From Argentina anserina (Eukaryota; Streptophyta; Magnoliopsida; Rosales; Rosaceae), in the NCBI RefSeq assembly GCF_933775445.1, contig NC_065873.1, positions 17,732,001 through 17,796,000 on the forward strand: 64,000 nucleotides of DNA, given 5' to 3'. Below, one piece after another: positions 1 through 10,948 of the stretch (position 1 is the stretch's first letter; each line of letters begins with the position of its first letter). The position numbers and the translations under genes were made by a program. Under the pieces are notes generated by a model that saw only the letters and a list, made by a program, of their open reading frames with translations, had not been told where the DNA came from and ran no database searches.

Positions 1-3000
1 ATCAAATGGTTTCCGAAAAATGAAATAATTGGTTTCCGAAAAATCGGGTCATTACAAATACTATGTTAGAGTTTATTGTATTCACAGTTTCAATTAAAGT
101 AATGTCCAATCTTTTAAAACTAAAGTATTAAAAGCAAGAAAGAATTGAAAAATTATTCACCTTGTAAAACAAAAGTTTTCTGAAAATTAAATTGAATTAA
201 GAGATGGATGTGCGAATTGCGATGATGATATGCATGAAAAAAGTAAATATGAAACTTCTTTTATGACAATACAACTAATTTGTTTTTCTTGTCATTTATA
301 AAATAAAAAATAAAAAATTTGGGCCCTCAAAATTTTGGGGCTTTAGACCCGTGCCTCTTAGGCTTACCCCAGAGCCGGCCCTGGGCGATTTGGATTGGGA
401 AGAAAGATGGTGAGGAAACATTAAATGGGGTGTTACCGTGTTAGAGATGTTTTCAAGTCATGAAGTAGGTTGAGTTCATTTACGGTACATTAAGACATTA
501 TGTAGAGTAGTATGGCAGTTCAATAATGGTAAATTAGTTAGATTATAAATAATTAATTAATTTGATCTTAAGGTAGTCTCAACATATATAGGAAGAAGTT
601 GGTCCATATTCAATACACAAATAAGTTACTATATAAGTATGTATGCAGTCTATATAAATGCACAAGTATGTTACTTACCATAATATCTCGTAAATGACTT
701 TAGATAACAAAATTTTGACCAAAAAAGCATTCTTGAGTGGATTGTACGAAAACTCAATACCGGAGTAGCATTGTTTGGTGAGAAGTATATTAGCTTCGAC
801 CCTCCTTCTCTCGTTACCAGTTATCCAAACCAAACACAATGAAGTGATGTAGATGATCCCACCCGTCCGAAAACAATGCTAGCGACGGTTACATTTACAC
901 CAAAAAATTCAAGCAGTAATGCATAATTAAATTCATTAACTGGCACTGTATATCTAGCTTTGAAGCAAAGCAATTCATGGATTCGGATCACAGTTAACAG
1001 GTGAAACTAACACATGGTTTGCATCTTTTTAATCTTAAAATGGTGGCTGAGTGAGCTACCACTCCAGGACTGTTGAATATCGGTATGACCCCTCCTCAAG
1101 GAGAGTTTTTCACAAGCATCTAGCTTTGAAGCAAAGCAATTCATGGCTTCGGATCACAACTAACAGGTGAAACTAACACATGGTTTGCATCTTTTTAATC
1201 TTAAAATGGTGGCTGAGTGAGCTACTATTCTGGGACTGTTGAATATAGGTATGACCCCTCCTCAAGGAGAGTTTTTCAAGGGTTTGAACCATAGACCTCC
1301 TATCAATAAGAGTACTATCTATAAATCGTCTGTCTCACTTGTACTCTAACATGCTTACAGTACACTCAACTTCATTGCGAAAACATGGTTTGCATCTCAA
1401 TGACTCAATCAACGAGATAATATATTGGACAAATATTACGATGAATTAGGTCCACAAGTAGTAAAGTAGTACCTATATATGTTTTTTTTTTTGATAATAT
1501 ATATGTTTACTCGATAGGTACAGTTGCATCAGATCACTGACACTTGACAGAGGGTAATAACACAACTTGTTACATACATCCAAGGATGTCTTAATGCACT
1601 GAAACGACAGAATAGCTAGATAGCACAGATGTTAGTTCTGCACTTCTGCCATACGTGATTCCAATTCTCCATCGATCAGCAGCATGGAAGCTTCTTAAAC
1701 CTTGTTTAAACAAAGGGCAGTTGGCTAGGTGCGAGCTGATGAAGATACTACAGTACTCCAGCATTATCTACACGACTATATAAATACACATCAATCAAAC
1801 TTCTTTCCAGATCACGGTTGAATCTTGCTTGTTTAGGCTGCAGTGCTGTCAAACAAGTTGATGATAATGAAATGTCAAATACCGTACCATTCACCATTGT
1901 TAGAACTTGAAACCACTACCACCCAAATGCTAATTTGCTATATTTATGTAACTTACTAATAATTTAACGAGGACAAAGGGGATGACCTGATCTGCATTGT
2001 TTGCTCATGAAGCAATAGGCTAGGCACATACAAATAATGGAGAAGGGCGACGTAAGGACTACATACATAATTGAGCCACACTATATATCTAGCTCATATA
2101 TGACGTCCACTCAAAACTGAGGGAGGTCATGATTCAAGGGCCAGCAATCTCCTTAGTAGGGAGTTGAATGTAAGATCAATCAACCGACACAGCATGTGCA
2201 TGTATGTGATCTGATCGAGCTAATATATCAAGAATCTCCTTTCGATAATTCCCGGCCCATGCATGCATGCAAGAAAAAAAGGTCAAACTTCGTCTATCGA
2301 TCAAGGCTCAGGGACTATGTTGATGCAAAATCATGTAATGTTACGAGTCCTGTTAAAAGTATTAAGTCTATATAACGTCATCAAAACCGGCTTCAATTCT
2401 GTTGGTTTAACATGACACATAACATATTAATATGTATAGCCAACTCGATCGAAATGTGAATACCATATTAACAGACATGCATGCATTGACACAAACGCTA
2501 CATGCAGGGCCGGGCTTGTACTACTTACACACAGCGTATTGTCATTGATATGAATAAAACTAAGTGCTAATGTCAAGGCCGAGTGAGCTTCGAAGCAGTG
2601 AATGCACATACATCGGTAGTTCGGTACATGCAGTTTAATTGTATTATGGAACTTAATTTTGTTTGTTGAATTGGTACAAGCAGTCAAACTCTTTCATAAT
2701 GCATTGATCGATATGTTACGGTCATATGAATGTAATTGACTTTTTTTTGTTACAATCACTCCTTCATGTACTTCAGTACCGAGTTAATTAACCTACATTT
2801 AAAATATATACAATCATCCCTTGTTCATTGGATCCAAATCTCTCAGATATATTGAAAATCATCGCTGCTATATAGTACTAATCTCAACAATTCATGATAC
2901 TTAGCAAACGTGAAATAGTCATACAGAGAGTTACAAACTACAATTGCAATCCAAGAGTCTAAAAACCAATTGAATCAGAAATGCACAATCATGGAGATAT

Positions 3001-3042
3001 TGAGATGGAAGAACACTTAAATCATACCAGGTATGGAATCGT
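1..3042. other. Intergenic region, no supported gene
   Basis: AT-rich DNA with no reading frame that looks like a protein. A short GC-rich stretch at about 318-385, built on words such as AGAGCCGGCCCTG, resembles the ends of a dispersed plant repeat, and a degenerate relative lies at about 27,960-28,440. The 166-bp tandem duplication at 952-1279 is listed separately. The remaining sequence is simple intergenic DNA. Confidence 0.6.
952..1279. repeat. Direct tandem duplication, 166-bp period
   Basis: Two adjacent copies both begin ATCTAGCTTTGAAGCAAAGC, at 952 and 1118. They match along almost their whole length with scattered substitutions; each carries the stretch ending in CCTCCTCAAGGAGAG. 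The second copy ends at about 1279, after which the sequence becomes unique. No coding potential is visible. The unit may come from a transposable element, but no terminal structure was found. Confidence 0.85.
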
Positions 3043-4200
3043 TCAGTCATCCATAAGCTGCACCGGACCAACGTCTCCCTCTTCCTCAGCCTGAAGAATA
3101 CTATTGAGCGAAACCGTAGAACAAAAGCTTATAACTTGGTGAAACTTATTCACAGGTGAAGGCAACTGAGGAACTCGCCTCCAGCTACACTTCCCAGTCT
3201 CACTGCTAATCTCGCAAACACAAGCTGGATACTTCTTATGGTACTCTTCATTAAACACATAGATAAGATTTCCCAACCCAACGCATTTCAAGCTCGCAAA
3301 CTTATCCTCCTCATCCCCCTCAAACAAGCTACACAGCAACTCCTGAGGCATGATCGCAATCTCACTGAACTCCATCGTGTCCTCCTCGATCCTCCACAAG
3401 TTGAACGATGATCCGAGAGGCCCGTTGCAGATTCCGGCCAGAACAAGCCTGTCCCGGCAACCAATCAAGAAAGAGAAAACAACACCAGGCGGGCGGAGAG
3501 TCTGGACGTCGCTCCAGGCATTGGTGCGTAGATCAAAGGATGAAATGAAGCAGGAGTATATGCCAAAGACGTAGAACCTGCCTTTAAAGAGAGCGGATGA
3601 TAAGGACTGGGAGGAGTTCCCGGATCTGAAATCAGCAGGGAGAGGAGGACCGAGCTGCCAGGAGTCGGAGTCGGGGTTGTAGATCTCGACGGCCAGGCGG
3701 TCCTCGATGTCAACAAGGTTGCCGATGAATCTGACACCGCCAACGACGATGAAGTTGGGGAGAGAGGCAGAGGAGGAGTCGAAAACGCCGAGAAGAGGGT
3801 TGATGCGGGAGAAGTGAAGAGGGGAGGTGGGGCGCCATGAGCGCTTTAGGATGCGGGAGTAGGTGAAGTTTGGGGCGGTGATGAGGAAGAAGCCATTGGC
3901 GCCGAGGAAGCAGGAGTGGGAGTAATGGACGTGAGGAGGGAAGGTCGGGGTGGGGAGGCGGAGCCAACGGTTGGAGAGAGGGTCGAAGGCAAAGGACTGG
4001 TTGTTCTTGGAGGAGGTGTTGTGGATGCCGTAGAGGAAGAACCAAGGGTGGGATTGGGTTTGCGTGGCGGAGAAGGTCGAGGAGGAGATGATGGATTGCC
4101 AGAGCTTGCAGACGGTGGAGACTCGGACTAGGGTTGGGATGGGGAGGTAGGAGAGGATCAGCTCCGTCACGTCGGAGCTGAGGCTGGTGATATCTGACAT
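3043..4200 (-). CDS. F-box/kelch-repeat protein
   Basis: Single-exon gene of 385 residues, predicted substrate receptor of an SCF (SKP1-cullin-F-box) E3 ubiquitin ligase. The F-box occupies about residues 4-43, with the typical [14 protein letters not shown] opening and the VCKLWQSII segment. The rest has kelch-like repeats, seen as [30 protein letters not shown] and [10 protein letters not shown], expected to form a beta-propeller that binds substrate. I chose the ATG at 4198-4200 because the F-box follows at once. The frame is open upstream to 4374, but that extension is low-complexity and not family-like. The tail is acidic. It resembles the small plant FBK group that includes Arabidopsis At3g24760; that assignment is from memory and uncertain. 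Substrate unknown. Confidence 0.85.
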   Translation of the reverse strand: MSDITSLSSDVTELILSYLPIPTLVRVSTVCKLWQSIISSSTFSATQTQSHPWFFLYGIHNTSSKNNQSFAFDPLSNRWLRLPTPTFPPHVHYSHSCFLGANGFFLITAPNFTYSRILKRSWRPTSPLHFSRINPLLGVFDSSSASLPNFIVVGGVRFIGNLVDIEDRLAVEIYNPDSDSWQLGPPLPADFRSGNSSQSLSSALFKGRFYVFGIYSCFISSFDLRTNAWSDVQTLRPPGVVFSFLIGCRDRLVLAGICNGPLGSSFNLWRIEEDTMEFSEIAIMPQELLCSLFEGDEEDKFASLKCVGLGNLIYVFNEEYHKKYPACVCEISSETGKCSWRRVPQLPSPVNKFHQVISFCSTVSLNSILQAEEEGDVGPVQLMDD

Positions 4201-6846
4201 CGGTGGTGGATGTGGAGAGGTAGAGATGAGGAGGAGGGAGGGTGAAGAAATGTGAGAAACGTGAGAGGAGATGGAGGTAGTTGGAGATTGATTGTATTTT
4301 TTTTTTTGCGCCATTTTTCTGTTCACGATAATGGTGTAACAATGTTCCCTCCCTTTTAGGTCCGTTTGTAACAAACAAAAAAAGAACTAAAAAGGGAAAA
4401 CAAGATAAGTGGAGTAAGTAGTGAAAACCAATAATGAGGAACACTAGATTTTGGAAATTTAAATTTAAATGATGAGGATTTTGAACTCCATACAATGAAG
4501 TACTACACGTTTACACCCTAGACAAGTCCCAATTTCAGACACATTAAAAGATGGACCTAAAAAGATTTGCAAAAAAAAAAAATCACAACGGGATAGATAA
4601 CTTTTTTTTTGGGTTAAGTTGATAGATAACATAATTATCCATGAAAATGAGAAAGAACATATATGTACTTAGCAAACTGATTTGAAATATGTCATTTCAA
4701 ATCCTACTGCACATTTAGTCATGAGATGGGTGGTTTTGTCACAAGCAAAAACAAATTAAAAAATATATGGGGCCATTTCCATTGAGGATTATGTTGTTGC
4801 GAATTTGTTGATGACCTCTTTATTTCACACACTTTTCGATTTCATATTCATATCTCGATCATTCAATTTTTAGATATCTATAAGTAGATCATTTCTATAA
4901 AATTTCATTAAAATTAATAATTGTGAGGACATTTTTAAATGTGATTTACTCATTATGAGGTTGAATGGTTCAAGTTTGATAGTTTTGGTTCATTCATTCA
5001 TTTGATCTACTTTGATACTTTAATGATTACTAAATTGACTGAAAATTTGTATATATAATATATGTTTATATACTTAAAATTTAAACGATTTAAATGAAAA
5101 AATATGACTGAAAAATAGGTTTAAGTAACAATTACTTCGTTAGAAAACTCTCAAAGAGGATAAGCGACAAAAAAGATATCTTCATATTGTAATATGCATG
5201 TGTGGTCAACAAACGAATTGGGGAACGAGTCCAAAGGATTGGCATGGTTATGGAATCTGATATACTACTAGCTATAATTTACATAGTGGAGTTCGACTTT
5301 AAAGTCAAGAAGAAACTCGGTTGGTAAATCTCTAATTGCTAGAACCAAATTTTGCCGCTGATGCAATGGCTGAACTAAGACATAATATTAAAAAAAGGAA
5401 AATATGGTTGGATAGAGTTACATCTATTGCCTTTTTATCAAATGTAAAGATGTCCTAAATGCACCATTATTTAATATAATATATTTTATTTTCCATAAGC
5501 AAAAAAAAAACACTAAAGTCAAGAATGAAGATTAAGGAAGGATTCGATTAATTAAGCTGAAGATTTGACTAATTTATTAGAGACAAGACGTTATCCGAGT
5601 AACAATGTCCCCATAATTGCATGCTTATCCATTTGCATGTCACACAAAGTGCATTAGTTGAGTTTGTGTCTTTGAATTGCGATTTCGTCAAGGAGTACAT
5701 ATAGTAGAATATTGAAAAAAATAGAAATGTCTTTGGTCTACCAATTAACTAACAATTCAAGTCCATTTCATTCCATGTATTAAGTAGATAAGTAGAAGTC
5801 CACACGTAATTTGTAAAACAACCGTCCAAAATTTCTTTCATAATCATGGCTTAATTTAAATTGCCTTACTTACCAACCAATTTTCTTTTATAAGGAAAAT
5901 CACGCAAAACATCGTATTAATTAAGCAAATAAGGCTTATGAACTACCAAGTTGTTAATTATTTTTATTGCCCTTGATTTACTAAACAACTTAATTTTACA
6001 AATTCTATAAACAAATTAAAAGGTAAAATGAGAAAAACAAAACAATATTCCACTCTTACGCTCTAGAAAAATATATGAAATTTGGAATCTCCCATTATCC
6101 AAGAAGGTCACCCCATTTTCAGGACGTAGTAAAAAAGAGTAACTAACTCCTACTCATTGATATAGAGCCTAACTTCTCAAGTAGAAATCTTTTACATCAG
6201 AAAAAAAATTCTAGTGTGTAGGGGCAGTAGGGCAATGCTAGTGTCAGTGATGTATGTAACTAGTTATGTGATCATATAGATGTAGGGTGAATTAATCTTT
6301 TTTGTGAATATCCCTAAAATTTATCCCATCTTATGTACCCAACTCTATATATATACTAGCTTTTTGGCGCTTTCATAGGAGAAAAAGCATGGCTTTTCTT
6401 AAGAACAAAAAGGTTATAAGAACATTACTAACCACAACACTTTACTTGTGGCTGCTGTATTTTGACTTCAAACCATGCAATACTTGTGGTTCGTAAATCA
6501 GTATTACAAACGTTTAAGGTAAAAGGCATTGTGTTTGATCAACCCTATGCCAAATGAAACCGCATAATTGATAAGTACGATAACCAAAAGATTTTAAAGG
6601 CACATATCCTTGTAATCTCAAATGGTGATTTAGCTAGTCATCTCCTATGTCTCGTATATAAGCAAGAACCTCATGCTAATATTTAATTTCGGATGTTTCA
6701 AACTTTCAATTGTCTAGTTACTTCCAATATCTCACATTACCATAGATAAATTAAGTTTAGTGAAATTAATTTGATGGTTTAAGATGTAGCTATACATTTA
6801 AAGATCGAAGACTAGTAAAATATATATGCATGTGTCTTTCTGATTT
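4201..6846. other. Intergenic region upstream of F-box gene
   Basis: No supported gene. Position 4201-4500 would hold the 5' leader and promoter of the F-box gene; I see no clear TATA box. Around 4,780-5,060 there is a degraded stretch whose wording (CATTCATTTGATCT, GATACTTTAATGAT, ACTGAAAATTTGTATA) resembles the core of the palindromic MITE at 8000-8414, so it may be a relic of that family. The rest is AT-rich and featureless. Confidence 0.5.
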
Positions 6847-7914
6847 GGCATAAATGCCGATTTGCACCCTAAATTTGGCTGAAATTGTCAATTTGCACCC
6901 CGAACTTGCATTTGAGTCAATTTACCTCCTAAACTTGGTAAAAATTGCCGATTTACACCTCGAACTTGTATTTGAGTCAATTTACCTCCTAAACTTGGTA
7001 AAAATTGCTGATTTGCACCCTATCCGTTAAATTTAACTGTTTCTATCCAATTTTGCGTCACATGTCATGCATTTAAGGAGTAGTATTGTCATTATATATT
7101 TATATTTTTCTTAAAAACAAATAAAAATATTCTTTAAAATGAGGATTATTTTGTTAATCAAATTATTTATTTACATCTTTTTTCTACATACTTAACCCTA
7201 CTTTGAATTATATATTCAATATACCCACCCATTCAAATATAGTGTGTTGTGTATAAATATATTTTTATATGTACACATTGTTGGAGGATTAACAAAACGA
7301 GAATAATAACGACGTAATAGAACAAAACGTAACCGTTTATTGATTGATAATGAGGCCAATATATAGGCATTACATAACTACAATCCCGTAGAATTCGGAG
7401 TCCTAATCTATTACAGAGATGTGAATCTATCTCTAACAGAAAACCTAATAAGGCTAAGACACACACAATAATAGAATAGTAATTCTCTCGGAACACACAT
7501 TTATTTTTAATTTTCAATGTATTTATTTATTTATATTTTTTCTAACATCTTTTAACATACCATATCACATAAAATAATAAATATATAGATCAATAACATG
7601 TTTCGAAAAAACAAACATTGTAGCAAGTGTTCATCTTAAGTAATTTTATTAATTTATTTCATTATTCAATATGAATAAATATATAATGACAATACTACCC
7701 CTTAAATGCATGACATGTGACGCAAAATTGGATAGAAACAGTTAAATTTAACGGATGGGGTGCAAATCGGTAATTTTTACCAAGTTTAGGAGGTAAATTG
7801 ACTCAAATACAAGTTCGGGATGTAAATCGGCAATTTTTATCAAGTTTAGGAGGTAAATTGACTCAAATGCAAGTTCGGGGTGCAAATTGACAATTTCAGC
7901 CAAATTTGGAATGA
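6847..7914. mobile_element. MULE-type foldback element, right end truncated (copy 1)
   Basis: Non-autonomous DNA transposon with long terminal inverted repeats. The left end starts GGCATAAATGCCGATTTGCA. The inverted arm runs on the right from about 7,670 to 7,914, where it stops short of the terminal motif and passes into unrelated sequence. The arms carry about 65-bp tandem subunits (words such as TCAATTTACCTCCTAAACTT). It is closely similar over its length to the intact copy at 52,310-53,399, whose 9-bp target duplication points to the Mutator-like superfamily. No transposase is encoded. A solo LTR lies inside at 7,279-7,495. Confidence 0.8.
7279..7495 (-). mobile_element. Solo LTR (copia-like, 217 bp) inside MULE copy 1
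   Basis: A 217-bp segment running TGTTGGAGG to CTCGGAACA, bounded by TG and CA and flanked on both sides by the 5-bp duplication CACAT (7,274-7,278 and 7,496-7,500). On the minus strand it reads TGTTCCGAG to CCTCCAACA and contains a TATA-like CTATATATTGG and an AATAAA-type signal, which suggests the LTR is oriented minus. No internal retrotransposon sequence remains, so it is a solo LTR left by recombination. The Copia assignment rests on general LTR-end resemblance only. Confidence 0.75.
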
Positions 7915-7928
7915 AGGAGTGCGGTGTG

Positions 7929-7999
7929 TCTATATACATACATACATACATACATACATACATACACATATATATACATATATATGTATATACATATAC
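7929..7999. repeat. ATAC/TATA microsatellite
   Basis: A run of about eight CATA tetramers followed by alternating TATA/CATA words. It abuts the palindromic MITE, and a matching CATA/TATG-rich run lies on the MITE's other side at about 8,415-8,460. The MITE may therefore have inserted into an existing microsatellite. Confidence 0.8.
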
Positions 8000-8414
8000 A
8001 GTCCCTATCCAGAGTGAAGCTATCCAGAGTGAAGCTTCACTCTGAAATTTCAGAGTGAAGTTCCAATTTTGGCACACTTTTCGGTCAAATTTTTTCAGCA
8101 TAAGTGATTCAATATTTAGGTATGCTATTCAAGATCATCTCAATAAAGTTTCATCCAATTTGACAATGATTTGAGCTTTCAAAATTGAGATTTACACGAA
8201 CGGTTCACGTTGAACAGTTTTAATTCATTCATTGATTTAATCTAATTTCAATACCTTAACGATGTCCGAATTAGATGAAATTTTGTATAGATGATATTGA
8301 ATATCATACCTAAATATTGAATCGCTTATGCTGAAAAAAATTGACCGAAAAGTGTGCCAAAATTGGAACTTCACTCTGAAACTTTAGAGTGAACCTTCAC
8401 TCTAGATAGGGACT
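8000..8414. mobile_element. Palindromic MITE with AGTCCCTATC termini
   Basis: A 415-bp element whose ends are perfect inverted repeats: AGTCCCTATC at 8,000-8,009 and GATAGGGACT at 8,405-8,414. Complementarity extends far inward: CAGAGTGAAG against CTTCACTCT, AAAATTGGAACTTCA against its complement, and GTATGCTATTCAAGAT against the matching right arm. Nearly the whole element could therefore fold into one hairpin. There is no coding capacity. The target duplication cannot be assigned because both flanks are TA-rich repeat. Confidence 0.8.
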
Positions 8415-8460
8415 ATATACATATATATGTATATATATGTGTATGTATGTATGTATATGC

Positions 8461-9170
8461 ATGTAGCAGAAATGTAGTGAAAATTTTCATTGCTACAACA
8501 AATTCATGGGATCAGAATGATACAAGATTATAAAAAGTACCAACTTTACCATCCCTTGGACATGCAATTATATATATAAAAAAATCTGAAATTAATTAAA
8601 ACCAAAGCTCATACAAAACTTCATGGTGATTTCTACATACATCAAAGATAGCTGTTTTGTTCATAGGGACATATAGGGTGATCCAGCAGCAAACAAAGAG
8701 ACATTCAATCTTATTGATTTGAAAGAACAGATGTTTGACAAGTAGGAATTCTGCCTAAAGCTCCCAGTCAGTTTGATCGAGTAGAGAAATTCCTTGCCAT
8801 TATTCAATCATTTGCCATTGCCAATCAGTGGGACACTTAGATATATTGCTTAGTATATACAGTAGAATCCTTGCTAAGCTGATTATCTTTTGTACTGCTT
8901 TTGTTTGAAGTTTTGAAATTTGAGAACCTGAATGAACTAATTAACATGCAGTATTGTATGCCTCAAACTCCAAATCAAGAACGACGAACACTGTTTAGAC
9001 TCTGAAACGTGGTTATGAACTTATATTGCTACTTGCTAGATTGTTAATTTATAGGTATAATGCCGACTCTAGTTAAGTTTGTAGTGGTCGACAGTCATGG
9101 CTTACGCTGCTAGACATTAACGTCACCACTTCATTAATTGGTAGCTACCACACCCTTTGGTAAATTCATT
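8461..9170. other. Intergenic region, nothing recognised
   Basis: AT-rich sequence between the MITE and the decayed gene copy at 9,174. No open frame resembles a protein and I saw no repeat structure. Confidence 0.5.
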
Positions 9171-9173
9171 TTA

Positions 9174-9360
9174 ATTCTCCCTTCTCAGCTGATTTTGCTG
9201 CAGCAATTCATCTCAATGTAGCACTAATTAATGGCCTATTGTATCCAAATCCACCTTGTACTAAACTCCAGTACCTCTAGCAAGATCTTCTTTTTTCAGC
9301 TTCATGGATTGAATCCAACACAACCTTTGCTGCCATATATATCTTCTTAATTTCTTCATC
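9174..9360 (-). pseudogene. Decayed partial copy of the unknown gene at 10.95-12.33 kb
   Basis: Two blocks match the large third coding exon of the downstream gene. Block 1, around 9,178-9,215, shares TCAGCTGATTTTGCTGCAGC with 11,586-11,605. Block 2, around 9,247-9,350, matches 11,763-11,860 with shared words ATCCACCTTGT, CCTCTAGCAA or TCTCTAGCAA, and CTTCATGGAT. The stretch between the blocks is about 150 bp shorter than in the intact gene, so an internal deletion is implied. Order and orientation are kept. It carries substitutions, the deletion and no long open frame, so it is a non-functional duplicate about 2 kb downstream of its source. Confidence 0.75.
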
Positions 9361-10948
9361 TTCAGGATCAGATTGCTTATTGAAAATTTAACAAGGCTTT
9401 TTTTTTTCTAACTAAATTATGCAGCTTCCAGGTGACTGTTCGGTCTCATCTAGGAATTGAAAGATATCAGCCTGCATGCATCGAGATTGAATAGGCAGAT
9501 CGAATCGACAGAGAAAGTGACCATTAATACATAGATGTTTGTCCCAAATAAGTTTATCAGGACTACTATATGAGCGTAATTCGCAGGGAGTTTAGTGATT
9601 TGATAAACACGGTTTAGTTGTATATACATGTAAAAATCGACATCCCAAGAGTACAAACAGATGGGCCGCAAAAATATTTGTATCACTACTGTACTCTGAT
9701 ATAACCATGCATTATTGTGCAGCATCCTCCAGCTTGCATTAGAGAGTGTAGCTCAGTTCCTCGGGTGGGATTTTCCATATATCTGAACCACGTACCAGCT
9801 GTTAGCATCCTTAATTCGGTATATACTCGATCTAAACTCCCAACATTACATATAGCTTACAATTTCAATTTTACCTGCAATATTGTGCTGACTTCCAATC
9901 CAAGCAAGACAAACAGCCTTTATATATAACCATAAAAAACTTCCACATCTAAAGCAGTTTGGATCTGATCGCTAGTAGAAAAAGTTCCCAAACACTTCGC
10001 ATGCTTATGTTGACTTCGAAATACATAAGTTATGTGTGTTTAAACTTTAAAGAGAGAGAGAAACTGTAATACAATTAGCATGATGCAAACAGCATTTAGC
10101 ATGCATGCTATTCAACCCTGGCCTGTTATTGCCTTCTCCATCTTTCTTGTCAGTTGTGAACTTGTGATAGGAGGCCATATGTATATTACACAAATCCTTG
10201 ATCCTTTAAGGAACTTGAAAACATGAAATATTATTAGCAGCATAATTCTAGCTTGTCTTATTTTCAAGCAATTGAAGAAATAATTTTGCTCTGTGCAGTG
10301 TATGTTATAATTTCCACGGTATTACATATAGAAACTATAAATCACTCACATGGATACATTAAACAATTGTGATAATTAATAAGTTTTACCACAACAAGCA
10401 TTGATGCAACAAGAAACAGCAAATGAGCAAATAAATAATTTCTCCTCTTTTATGGTTTCAAGCTCCTTGACAAAATTTGATGCTCTATCACAAACAGCTC
10501 ATATGTAATCATCAGGTAACTAGGTATAAAGTATTATTCCATAAACTTCCTATTATTTGTCAAAAGTTATTTCATTCGGTCATAGGGGTGTTTTTTACAC
10601 AATTTTCTTAATTAGAGTGTGAGAATGTAAAGGATCGGATGAAAATTATTCTATATAGAACAACTCAATTAGTCATAGCTGAAAATGTAAGAGTTGAAAT
10701 AACCAGGTAATTCCATGTTCACACAATAACACACCTCAAATATGACACCAGTTTTAAAACCTTGCTCCACTTGGATACTTTGGTTCAATTGTGGCCAAAT
10801 TTCATTGACATATCAATTCCTTGATTTTACATTCGAACATCTCTGAAAATTAAAGATGTTCAATCATTATATATATTTAAGGTACATTGATCAAGCGTTT
10901 GATTGAAGAAGCTCTTGAAAACTACACTCTAGCCCCATCTTCTTCCAT
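9361..10948. other. Intergenic region downstream of the unknown gene
   Basis: Nothing recognised as a gene. The region is AT-rich with short open frames that lack protein-like composition. It may hold the 3' UTR of the minus-strand gene (just below 10,949) and more highly diverged parts of the duplicate at 9,174-9,360. Confidence 0.5.

Noticed and set aside
3710..4495. Long minus-strand frame overlapping the F-box gene
   Set aside because: It is an out-of-frame shadow, rich in Leu, Pro and His, of the F-box coding sequence. The F-box frame has clear domain motifs.
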